Assembly: GCA_037179335.1 (NCBI GenBank)
Contig: JAKZHN010000040.1
Coordinates: forward strand, 1-64,000
DNA from: Cyclaneusma minus
Taxonomy: Eukaryota > Ascomycota > Leotiomycetes > Marthamycetales > Marthamycetaceae
Direction: 5' to 3'
Length of the DNA stretch: 64,000 bases
Every line of letters begins with the position of its first letter. Position 1 is the first letter of the stretch. The notes under the pieces were generated by a model that saw only the letters and a program-made list of their open reading frames with translations, was not told the DNA's origin and did no database searches. The position numbers and the translations under genes are program-made. Below are positions 40,405 to 50,625 of the stretch, piece by piece.

Positions 40405-42839
40405 TCATCCGCCAAACCCAGCTAGTAGGTCTTCATTGAGGAACTCCAGATCAGGCTGGAAGTTCTCAGAGACACCTGGCATCTGGGAGAAATCCATCTC
40501 CATATCCATCCAGAACGAATTCCCAAACTCCGTGTCGAGGCTCTGCATATTCTCCACAGATCTCGCTAAATCGCTGGTGCTGGAAAATCATCAGCACGGC
40601 TTTCGATCGCCTTCGAATGTGGGAAATAACTCACTTATCAAAGGCTTGCCAAAACTGTGGTTCAACAGCATTGCTCTGACTACCACTACTTGAGACCTCT
40701 CCATCTCTTTGATCTTGCAGCCAAGCGAATCGTGAATAGAGCTCCGGGACCACCGTCTTCGCAAAGCCAACCTGTTCCATTCCCTGCAGCAACGACAGAC
40801 ATAGCTGAATATCCTGTCGATATTTCTGCGAATTCGTCTTGACAAACGCCAGGATCATGATCATGACCACTTTCAAGAGACATGTCGAATCAAAGATCAC
40901 CAAACTCGAAAGCGTCTTATCTTGTGCCATTTGCCTGAATATCACAATTGCGCTCTGAGAAGCGTCGATGCAGATATCGCCTAGTTTCTCAAACCAGTTG
41001 CGTTTCGTGGCGCTCAGTTTGGCGCCGTGGAGAACGAGGTAGAGCAGAAAGGGTTGCGTTAGGAGAATCATGGAATACCAGTAGTTGAGTTGGAGGACTG
41101 CAATTGAGCGACGGTGCGTAGGGGCTACGGGCACGCCCCATTTTAGGTGTGACGGTACGGCTGCTTGCCAGTCTTGGAGGCAGGTGATGAATCGGGTAAC
41201 TTGGTTGAATGAGATTGTGCTGTTGTCTGAAGCTCGGTCAGGGTATACTGCTTGAATTATCTCCCTTTTCAGGCGGCAGAGTGATACTGATAGGCTGAGA
41301 CTGCCCAGAGGAGTATTCGTTCCAGGATTCAGTACCTATTACGATTGAGCTTGGCCCCAAGGATAGCTCGAAAAGTTCCAAGAAAACATCAAGCTATATT
41401 CACTTACCTGCTCGGACGGCAATGCCGTCTGGATCTTGAGTGTCCTTTCGTCAGTTACACATGGATTACCGCATCTGGAAGAAATCTCTTGATCGAGAAT
41501 GAACAAGGTCCACCAGATTCTCCGATTCTGTTGCCTTTTAACCGGGCTTTGAGATGCAGTCGACTTATCGTGTTGAAGTCCCAGTGAGAAAGCAATACGT
41601 ATGCTGGTACCAATATAAAGGTAGGACATGACACGGTACCCAAATGTCTGCAGGGCTATGCTCTGTCGTAACGTGATGAGCATCGCATAGAGTTCAAAGA
41701 TACAGCGTATTTACGTACCAAGATTGCCAGTCCGCGAATGCTATCAATATCTGCCTCTTCATGAATCTGGGGAACCAAGGATTTGGCAAGCATCAGATAG
41801 TCACGAGGCGTCGTCGTGTCCGGTTGTGTCTGAGATTCTTCCGAGACAAATTCTCGGAACGAGGCAGAGCCGGACTCTTCTGAAGCGGCCCCAAGAGCGA
41901 AGATAGCGTAGAGACAGCATAGCCAGGAGCAGCTCGTTGCCGCTTTCCCATTGGCATAAGTCTCGTCCAAGCGAGCGTGGAATTGCTCGGCTGGAAAGAG
42001 CCAATATGTGCAGTGAACTTCCTCAAAGAACCTCGCTACGTAGTAAGAGCCATAGTCTCGAGGTGGAAGATACAGCTTTTCAGTATTTGAATCATTCTGA
42101 AAAAGGCGCGCCTTGATCGGCTGCTCTGGAGGGAAAGAGCATTTCCTTGGCGGTTCGATGATCTTTTCTGGGCTGGGAGGCCCCTTCATAGAGCATACAG
42201 CATCGTTGAATGCGATCTCTGAGCAGGCTCCGACGTAGCCTGGGATTTATCAGCCGTGATTCACAACCAAAAAGGTACACTTACGGTATTCCCCGAGCGA
42301 GTCTTCCATCAAGCACCCCAGTTGGGAATGCAAGTCACGGACCTCCTCGCTCTCAGCCTCTCTCCCCTGCGAGGAGGCCTTTTCTCCGTGGCCATTCTCA
42401 ACCCTTGTCGGCCCAGCTCCAAGATCCTTTGCAATTTTCCTCAAGTTTTCTAATGTAAGATCTCGAAAGGGAAGAAAATGCTGGAGTATCTTCATAGAGC
42501 ATCGATATTCTTCCTCGGTCACGTGGTAGAATGGTCGTTGTTTTGGGCCATGTCGAACACCGCATGACGCTCCAATATATTTGCAGTACTCACATGGTCC
42601 AGGAACTTGGTAGTGTCAGAGAGGAAAATCCAGCAAACTGTTATTTCCAAGTGTGAATTGGCGTACCTGGGTTAACGCACTGGAACTTGTCAGCAATCTA
42701 TATCAAATTGTCACGTAACTTGTCACCGAACCTTTGTTTTCCTACTCTTGCAACGATCACAGCTGGTGGGAGTACGATTCTTCCGCCCTCTCGTCGAGTT
42801 GGCAACGGATAAGGCACCGCGGGAGTTGGAGTCGCCCAT
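40405..42839 (-). CDS. Zn2Cys6 fungal-specific transcription factor, probable cluster regulator
   Basis: Seven exons: 42839-42732, 42679-42667, 42605-42285, 42239-41719, 41662-41408, 41335-40635, 40579-40405; 697 aa with frame kept throughout. The zinc cluster is assembled across two introns and a 13-nt microexon: CDRCKSRKTK in exon 1, CVNP from the microexon, PCEYCKYIGASC in exon 3, giving Cx2Cx6C...Cx2Cx6C. The middle region (exons 4-6) matches the fungal_trans domain (PF04082): SIALQTFGYRVMSYLYIGTSIRIAFSLGLQ and RRIWWTLFILDQEISSRCG. Exon 7 is acidic/aromatic (MDMEMDFSQMPG...LEFLNEDLLAGFGG), like an activation domain. The intron before exon 3 uses an AAG acceptor. It sits in the middle of the aromatic-catabolism genes and is probably their activator. 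Confidence 0.9.
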
Positions 42840-43737
42840 TTGAACTTCGATTTCCTTCTTCGTCTGAGTGGGATCGGATCGATAGAGAAGCATATCGCCC
42901 TTACAAGAACAAAAAGCCGTTAACCTTGAGATAAAAGTAACTTAACAGCCTAGAAGCCCAAGGACTTGCCCTACCGTATCCTAGGGAGCATCTGAACGCG
43001 GCCATACGTAATACGGCGTCAGGTTCAAGCAGGGACCGCCGCGGACCGCGGCTCTCTCCCTATTTAAACTGCTTCACAACCATTGGCCTTGACTTTTGAA
43101 GAAGAGTCTCATTGCTTTTCTCCATACACCCCCGTGGCGGGGATATTTCCGCTTTTTTCGCCTCGAGCTGGCGGGCATCGCCATTGATTGGTCAAATCCG
43201 TCTCATAAACAAGGGTCTCGACGGCTGGCTGCACCAGCACGAGTTGAATCATCTGCATCATCTGCCACCAGGTCCTCTGGTGGGGAAACCCCGCATCTGG
43301 GGATCTGGGGTCTGGGGAAGTGGAGAGCTGTGCCGCCCCATGGTGAATAGGCGCTACATATAGCGTTGAGAGGTGTGGAATGGCTTTGAAACCAGAAGGT
43401 CCGGCGCCTGTGTTGACAGTATCATGTTGTTCTTGAATCTTGTAAATACGGTAGAGAATGGAGCGAGCAGAACGTCGGAGTAACGTTTTCGGCGCTAAGT
43501 CTGCCAAGAGCTATGGTGCCTCAGGCTGCAATGCCCACCTTTTCTCAATTTCCTCGTGCCCGCACATGTGCGTCTCCTCCACTCCCCACGGCCAGATTCC
43601 ACCCACCTCTATGTACTGCGCTCGTTGGCACTATCTCGCGGCTTATCATCACATCAACTACGGAAGTTCGGTCACAGTCAAAGATGAAGCCAACGGTACT
43701 CCTGTGTGGAGTGCAACAGTTACTATTCGAAGCTAAT
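42840..43737. promoter_or_regulatory. Promoter of the Zn2Cys6 regulator
   Basis: 900 bp upstream of the regulator and downstream of the aldehyde dehydrogenase (both - strand). It contains CCCCGCATC at 43289-43297 followed by repeated TGGGG/CTGGGG words, and a GC palindrome-rich patch ccgccgcggaccgcgg near 43037. No gene seen. The nonamer suggests autoregulation. Confidence 0.5.
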
Positions 43738-45361
43738 CTATCCAGTCTTGATCACAACAGACTTTGTCTCTAGGAAATTATCCATGCTGTAATGCGGCCA
43801 TCCCTCCCTCCCGACACCCGAGCCCTTGTACCCACCAAAAGGCATGTCCCTCGCCGTGGACGGGCTGGTACAGTTCACACCCACAGTACCCGCCTCCAAC
43901 CCCTTCGTAAACTTCAAAGCTCGGTCAATGTTCTTCGTAAACACCGAGGCATACAGCCCATACTCGGTGTCGTTCGCCTTCGCCAGCACTTCCTCCTCTG
44001 TCTTGAACACGTTTATGATGACGACTGGGCCGAAGATCTCTTCTTTCATGATCTTCGCTTCTTCGGGAACGTCGGTGAAGATGGTGGGATTGACAAAATG
44101 TCCTTTGTCTTGAGGAACTGGTTCTGCTCCCAGAACCAACTTTCCTTCTTTCTTTCCGATCTCGATGTATCGGTGGACATTCTCGAGTTGGATTTTGTCT
44201 GCCTGGGGGCCATGGTTTACGTCGAGATTCGTCGGATCACCCATCTTTGCCGAAGAGAAAGCAGTTCTGAACTTCTCGATGAACTTCTCAGCGACAGTGT
44301 CCTGTACATAGATACGGCTGTTGGCAAAGCAAGTCTGTCCGCTGTTCGATTGGATTGAGAATTGGGTCTGAGCAGCCGCACTGTCCAGATCCGCATCGTC
44401 AAAGACCACGGCGGGGGATTTGCCCCCAAGTTCCAGCATTACAGCCTTCAGATTCGACTTCGCGGAGGCTTGTTGGATCATTCTTCCTGTTCTGGTCGAT
44501 CCCGTGAAAGAGAGAGCTCGAACATCCATGTGATGGCTCAGCACGGATCCAGACACATCCCCAAAACCGGAGATGACGTTGATTACGCCTGGTGGGAAAC
44601 CAGCCTCTTTGACGAGTGCGGCAACTCTGGCAGACTTCGCAGGTCAGTATCTACCATCTTGGTGTTCAGATGTCACTGTACTCACGGTGAGGGGTGCTTT
44701 TTCACTGCTTTTCAGCACCACCGTATTCCCCACACACAAGGCCGGAGCAACCTTATTCGCAAAGAAGAGCAGTGGGACATTCCACGGAATAATCGCCGCT
44801 ACCACTCCATACGGCTGCCTCAGAGTCATATTGATGAACCCAGGAGTGTTCAAGCTCGTCGTCCCCTGCATAGTCCACCCGGCTTCGGCATAATGGTCGA
44901 AAACACTCGCGGCGGCAAAAGCATGGAAGTACTGTGACTTTGGGATGCCCATTGACATGGCTTCCAATGTTGCTAATTCGTCGTTGTGCTCTCGGATCAG
45001 ATTCGCGAGTTTCTTGAAGTAGGCGCCACGCTCATCGACTGTGAGGGCTGCCCATGCTGGCTGGGCTGCTTTGGCTGCTGCTACGGCTCGGTCTGTGTCT
45101 TCTGCTGATGCTTCGTGAACTGATCAACTGTAAGTTAGCAATTGCATCTAGCGACATGTAAGATGACCTTTCTTACCTTTTGCTACGAGCTCAAGAGTCG
45201 TTGGGGACGTTAGATCGAACGTCTTTCCGCCCGATGCTTCCACGAACTGCGATTGATTGTCAGATTATTTTTCATCTCCAATTTAGAATCGCTGCTTTAC
45301 TTACCTCCCCATTGATGAAGAGTCGTGTCTCAATTGGCTTTGATCCATTAGTAACCGTCAT
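43738..45361 (-). CDS. NAD(P)-dependent aldehyde dehydrogenase
   Basis: Exons 45361-45305, 45246-45177, 45119-44686 and 44634-43738, 485 aa, all joins in frame (last intron with an AAG acceptor). Family marks: PWNVPLLFFANKVAPAL, SFTGSTRTG (cofactor), LELGGKSP with general base E255, and NSGQTCF with nucleophile C289. The C-terminal PFGGYKGSGVGREG is also typical. Length is normal for the superfamily. It oxidises aldehydes to acids; the similarity pattern fits fungal ALDHs acting on aromatic or aliphatic aldehydes (vanillin/salicylaldehyde-like enzymes have this form). In context it may oxidise hydroxybenzaldehydes made by the stilbene dioxygenase (inference). Divergent from the SnoaL-like gene. 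Confidence 0.95.
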
Positions 45362-46100
45362 GTTGATTTGTCTGATCTGAGGATTGAATCTTGGATTTTT
45401 GTTCAGAAAGTGACTCAGAACTTCGAGTACTTATTTTATATACTTGCCGAAAAGAAGTCGCGACTATTGAGCGAGAAATGCTGGCCGCACTGGCTAACAT
45501 CGGACATAACCCGCCCGCCCTTCTAACCAACATCATGGCCTACCTATCTATTCCCATTTGACGCGCCTGCTAACCAACAACACCCGCAAGGGATCTCCCC
45601 TTCGATCACCCCGCATCGGTCTCGGGGTAAAAGCCGCTTGCTGGAATCTCGCATTCTGAGATCTAAGTCCGATCCCAGCAGCAATTCACGTGTGCCAAGA
45701 AATCCGCGGAGTCGTTGTGTTTCGGAGATATAAAGCCGACCATACAACCATGCTCCCGTAGGAGCAAGGGAATGAAGGCGATCCGATATCACAGTGCGGG
45801 ATGAGGGGATTGTGCATCACCCCTTCTTAGATGCTTCAAGGGTCCGCGGGACAAAAGTGTTTGCACTCTGTCCCTGTCCCTTGTCCCTACGGCAGCATCG
45901 GCTTTATGCCTCCGAAATGCAACGTGATCACGCGAGTTTCTCGGCCTATGTGAATTGTTGCTAGAAGACGTTGTGCCTTAAAACGCGAGGTTTAACCGGG
46001 CAGCTCGGAAATTCTTTGATGAGAAATATTTCAAAGCTTCAAAAGAAGCTCCGAAGAAAGTCACACTAACAATCTTTGATACCAAGATCACTCGTCGAAA
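45362..46100. promoter_or_regulatory. Divergent promoter, aldehyde dehydrogenase / SnoaL-like gene
   Basis: 739 bp with no gene. Contains CCCCGCATC at 45609-45617, followed by GGTCTCGGGG, and a looser TGCGGGATGAGGGG near 45792. Confidence 0.6.
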
Positions 46101-46989
46101 ATGGGTAGCGAGATTGCTGAGTTGAAGCAAGAGCTTGAGAGCCTGCGAAAGGAGGTTACACGTCTGAACGGTCAGTGTTCATGAGTTTATACATGAAGAA
46201 CGAATTGAAAGCTAATCGTAATTGCATTCTAGACCAAGCCGAGATCACAAAGCTCCAATACAAGTATGGCTACTACTTAGACAAGTGTCTCTACCGAGAG
46301 GTAAGCCCCTATCCGAAGACTAAGATCCGGAAAGCACCCGCTTACAAAAACTTCAGGTCACAGACCTCTTTTCCAACCACCCAGATGCCTACGCCGAATT
46401 CCTCGGCGGCCGCTACAGAACCAAATCCTCCATCGAGCGCCTCTACATCGGTCGCTTCGCCGCCCGCTTCGTGAAAGGCCGCAACGGCCCCATCCACGGC
46501 TTCCTCCTCGACCACGCGCAAATGCAAGGCATCGTGGACATCACCCTTTCCTCCTCCAGCACACACGCCTGCGGGCGCTTCCGCACCCTCATGTCCGCCG
46601 GCGTCCACAAATCCATCGCCGACACACATCCCCGCGGCTTCGTACAATGGTGGGAAGGCGGCTTGTACGAAAACGAATACATCAAAGAAGATGGCGTATG
46701 GAAGATATTCAAGCTAAAGTATTTCCCATTTTGGCATGCGGATTTTGAAAAGGGGTGGAGTAAGAAGGAGGAAGGGGAGTTTGTGCCGTTTAATACCGCC
46801 ACGTTTCCGGAGAATCCGAGTGGGCCGGATGAGCTGGTGGAGCAGGTTATGTTGTGGCCGGATACGAGAGTGGTGCCGTTTCATTATCCGCATCCGGTGA
46901 CGGGGGAGATGGTCAAGGAGGATGATTTGAGGGCGCCGGGGTGGGGGGAGGATGTTAAGGATAGTAAGCCTGCGTTGGTGCTTTCCTAG
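46101..46989 (+). CDS. SnoaL-like (NTF2-fold) domain protein
   Basis: Exons 46101-46170, 46233-46300 and 46357-46989, 256 aa. The N-terminus is a short coiled-coil helix (EIAELKQELESLRKEVTRLN). The next block, ITKLQYKYGYYLDKCLYREVTDLFSNHPDAYAEFLGGRYRTKSSIERLY, matches SnoaL_4-type (PF13577) proteins, followed by HACGRFRTLMSAGVHK and YIKEDGVWKIFKLKYFPFWHADFEKGW. Proteins with this N-terminal helix and fold occur in fungal and bacterial aromatic catabolic clusters; the fold houses dehydratases, isomerases and ring-hydroxylating small subunits. I cannot name the reaction. The divergent promoter shared with the aldehyde dehydrogenase and the shared upstream nonamer tie it to the cluster. Confidence 0.85.
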
Positions 46990-47139
46990 GTTGGCGTTCA
47001 TGTTGGTAGTTGTATGAAGTCAGAATCGAGACATGTCTTCATCTTTTTGTGCTTGGAACTTGTGAGCCAACCTTGAATGCTTCACATCGCTTTTGAGGGC
47101 CGGAGGCCAATCAGGGACCATTCACCAGATTCTCGCTGC

Positions 47140-47540
47140 GCAATGGGTTACTCCGCGGGTATGGCGCAGGCCCTGCGCACTGCGCAGACTCGTGCGGATG
47201 GGGATCAATATGCAACAACACCTAGAATAAGTTATTTGACTGGCTGGCAAGGACCGGATTAGTTTTGTTGCACATCAACAGTCCGCTCGCCCCTCTACTC
47301 GTCCGTCTGCTCGTCCGTCTACTCGTCCGTCCAGAAATCGATGTGCAATAAAACCCGAGAAAGGACGTATAATTGGCTGGCTGTAAAATCAGCTCAGTTT
47401 TGTTGCACATCGACTGTCCGCCCGGTCGAGGTCCAGCTCGGGCACGCCTAACAAATATATTCCCCCTATTCTCATTGCGCGTGGAGGTGCTCCGCGGAGA
47501 GGGCGCAAGCGCTGCGCAAACTCGTCGACGTGCAACAAAA
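47140..47540. repeat. MITE-like inverted-repeat elements, three related copies
   Basis: Element 1 (47263-47353, 91 bp) is bounded by TTTTGTTGCACATC and GATGTGCAATAAAA (13 of 14 complementary). Element 2 (47398-47540, 143 bp) is bounded by TTTTGTTGCACATCGAC and GTCGACGTGCAACAAAA (16 of 17). About 30 bp on the left flank of each is also alike (ggctggc...agttttgttgcacatc). A third partial right end lies at about 47140-47218 (ctccgcgggtatggcgcagg ... gcaacaaca). The interior of element 1 has a cgtccgtctnct mini-repeat. Size and ends suit non-autonomous TIR elements, but no target-site duplication or parent transposase is seen. Confidence 0.7.
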
Positions 47541-47619
47541 GGGTTTTTACTGGGCGAGTGTCGAGTATGTATGTGGGTCTCGTGACAAGAACAGGCACCA
47601 TGTACAGTAACTCGCTTAC

Positions 47620-47830
47620 TGAAGTCGAATTTGGAGTTGAAGTTGTTGAGTTGAGGTTGCGCTTGAACTTGGACTTGAGGCTGCGTTTGAAGCTGCGCTT
47701 AAACTTGACCTTTAAGCTACCGAGTTGAAACTAGAAGTTGCGCTTGAACTTGAAGTTCAAGTTGAAGCTGTCAAGTTGAAGCTGGGCTTGAAGCTGCGCC
47801 TGGAGTTGAAGTTGAAGCCGCAAAGCTGAA
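47620..47830. repeat. Degenerate tandem repeat of TTGAAGCTGCGC-like units
   Basis: About 17 imperfect 12-bp units (ttgaagctgcgc, ttgaacttgaag, ttgaggctgcgt) run through this stretch; two to three more lie near 48110-48150. All frames contain stops or are featureless, so it is not an ORF. Looks like a minisatellite. Confidence 0.8.
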
Positions 47831-48458
47831 AGGGGTTGGTTGAGCTTACTACCTGCTGGTCCATCTCAATTTTTTTTAAAAAAAAGTGCCCACGGTCACC
47901 CCCATGGATACTAACTTGGCCTACGGGAGTGGTATGCCCAGCAGATGCAAGGTTTCCGATTGGGCGTACCCATTAGAGCCATAGAAGCAGTTGTGAGCTG
48001 ATTGATGATTTAGCTTTCCCCATTTTGAAATATATGCCTACTTGTTCCATGTGATTTTCTATATTCCTCTACCTCTTTTGCGCGCGTACAGCACTGCCAG
48101 TCTCTAAAAGCTGAAGCTGCCAAGTTGAAGCTGCGCTTGAAAGTTGCGCCTGCCATAGTTACTTGGGGAATTTCTTGTCAATCAGAAAACCTCGTGCTAC
48201 TTGGAGGACCTCCTGCCACTTTGAAACTTTCTGTCGCTTGCAAATAGAACCCCTCGGAATGCCCTGAATCAAACATGGTCTGTCAGCCTTATACAAACTT
48301 CTCTCACCCCACCGCATCTATCATCAATCGTCAACGATTGAACTAATTATCATGTACATCTAGCTCCATGAGATCTTGAAATCACACTGCTTACGTGCGA
48401 GAAGCTCTAAAGAATCTGTGTTCATCGACGTAAAAGGCTTGCATCATTCATCCGCAAC

Positions 48459-49631
48459 TCATTTCTCCAGAGGCAGCTTGTACAGATCAATAGCATTCGT
48501 CCTCGCAACGGCCTCCTTCTGATCCCCCGGAAGCACCACAGTTTTCCACCAATCCTGTGCCTCCTTGACATTCTCATACGGAGTATCTAGAACAGCAGCC
48601 TTAAGTCAACACTAATATCAAAAGGTGGTAGGTACGTCTTTGAGGTGAAGTGTGAGCTTACCGATAGCATACAAACACCTATCAATCCCCAACTCCTCAA
48701 TACAAAACTTCAATCCCGGCGTCGAATAGTTCCCCGAAGTCGTGATATACACGTTATGCGTAAAATAGTACTTGTAATCATGCTTGCACGGCCTCGTATC
48801 TCTCTTAAATGGATGATTGATCCAGTGACTCGCTCGCCACAGGTTGAAGGGAATACTGCATCAAGCACCATCAGCAATCAAGTTATTCATCATCTCCTCA
48901 CCACAACTCAGGGTACTTGAAAATACTCACTTCTCCCCCAAATGCCCTGCCACAATCTTCACCCCCGGAAACCGATCCAGCACCCCCGACGAACAAACCG
49001 CATAAATATGCCAACTCAGATCCAAATGAAACTGCACCCCCGCCCCCAACAAATGCGTCCTTGTGCCATACTTCTTCTCCTTACCCAAGTCATGCTTGAT
49101 ACGATACCTGGGATGGAAGTAAATCGGCACGTCCAGTTCCTGCACCGTTTCCCAAAACACATCATACTTGTCAGTATCGAAATACTCCTTCCCTTCTCCT
49201 TCTGTTCCCGTGCTCTGGAAATCATTCACCAGACCGCCGAACATACCCAAGTCTTTGACGCAGCGTCGTAGTTCGGCGGCTGCTTGGGCTGGGTCGTGCA
49301 TGGAAAGGGCGGCGAGGGCGCCGAAGCGTGTGGGGTTCTTGGCGACTTCACCGGCTAGGTAGTTGTTGGCTTCGGTGGCCATCTTTTCGGCTTGTGGGGG
49401 GTCCGAAATGCCTTGGATACCGGGGGAGGTTAGGGAGAGGAGCATGTATTCGACGCCATGTTCGTCCATGGATTTGAGGCGTTGGTCGTGGATGTCGAGG
49501 AGGCGTTGCTCGTGGAGGCTGAGGGTACTGGTTAGGTCTTTGGAGGGGGAGAGGAGCCCTTGGTATTGGGCGAGGGTGGCGATGCCGCCGGGGTCGATGA
49601 TGGCTTCTTCTACGGCGATGGTTCCGCGCAT
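48459..49631 (-). CDS. 2,3-dihydroxybenzoate decarboxylase-like amidohydrolase (ACMSD superfamily)
   Basis: Exons 49631-48931, 48855-48662 and 48586-48459, 340 aa. I start at MRGTIAVEEA (49631), which matches the family start; an upstream in-frame ATG at 49739 is less likely. PF04909 amidohydrolase fold. Predicted metal/catalytic residues sit at family positions: E8 (AVEEA), H173 (IYFHPR), H230 (AGHLGE), D299 (YAIDTPYEN). Other family blocks: MDEHGVEYMLLSLTSPG, ALAALSMHDP, GGLVNDFQS. This group (2,3-DHB, gamma-resorcylate and salicylate decarboxylases) removes CO2 from ortho-hydroxybenzoates without cofactor oxidation. It would act downstream of the aldehyde dehydrogenase. Divergent from the MFS transporter. 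Confidence 0.92.
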
Positions 49632-50625
49632 TTTGAGGGATTTCTGTGGTGAGTGAATTGGAAACGGCTGGTATTCTGATGCCGTGGAGGGGAAATTGAG
49701 GGCAGAGTAAACAGTGTCGAGAGAGAGAAGATCGTGCAACGAAACTCGACTCTAAATTTCTCGAGTTCAACTGGATGGAAGCTGATGAACTCGACAAAAT
49801 GACAAGGAAAGATTCTGGAGAAACTTTTTGTTATCTACCTACCTACATAATCACTTCAATCCCGGTGTTGTATACGCGGGGTTTTTGCTGTTGCAAGATC
49901 CATCTCATGCCGAAAAGGGGATGACTTTCTCCCCGCATCTGCCGGTAGACATTCTCCCCAGCTTCGAGATCGCTAGATCTTCGCTTCCCATGAACATCGG
50001 CTTCATTTCCAAGTTTTGCCGCATCCTCATTAGGAACATCGAACATCGGTTCCATCAAGCCGATGCGCTTGGACGTAATCACTTGACTCACCCCGCACAA
50101 ATCTCAGAGCACAAGCTGTGACTGGGGTCGATGCTCATCGGGATCATCGTACCGGAGCTTTTGATAACTACAGCAGAACATCCTGGATGATAGACAACCA
50201 ACGCACGGTGTTTGCGGGGCCCCGCATGATCAATAAGGAATCGCGCATGCCAAAGATAATAGATTCGAACTGCCGCGTCTAATTGAGAGAAGAGAGGAAT
50301 TTACCTAGCTTTGTGACTTGTCTCGTGGCGTTTCATCCCCTCACTGGAGGTCAGTAGAGATTCAGGGGGGCTGACGTAGGGGGCTGTCTCGAGAGAGCTT
50401 GGAGATGCAGTTCCAAAGCGAACAAGTCCACATAGAGTAGATCTTGCATTTTTCACAGCAACCTTGCTGTGAACAGCCTTGTAAATGCTGGATGCCTTGT
50501 CCTGTCTCCGCAGAAAGGGTGGCTCGCTCTTACCCAGCCCAGGCGTCACCCAGCTCGAACATCACCTTCTCATCTCCTGATTTTCTCTATTCATCAGCCC
50601 ATTCCTTATCACAACAATTTTCAAG
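49632..50625. promoter_or_regulatory. Divergent promoter, decarboxylase / MFS transporter
   Basis: 994 bp, no gene. Has CCCCGCATC at 49931-49939, CCCCGCAC at 50091-50098, and a perfect 14-bp palindrome TGCGGGGCCCCGCA at 50213-50226 that contains the motif on both strands. Confidence 0.65.

Larger units (their letters stand above)
46990..48458. other. Repeat-rich gap without genes
   Basis: Between the 3' ends of the SnoaL-like (+) and decarboxylase (-) genes. It holds an array of small inverted-repeat elements (47140-47540) and a degenerate TTGAAGCTGCGC repeat (about 47620-47830, with an echo at 48110-48150). No coding region found. Confidence 0.75.
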
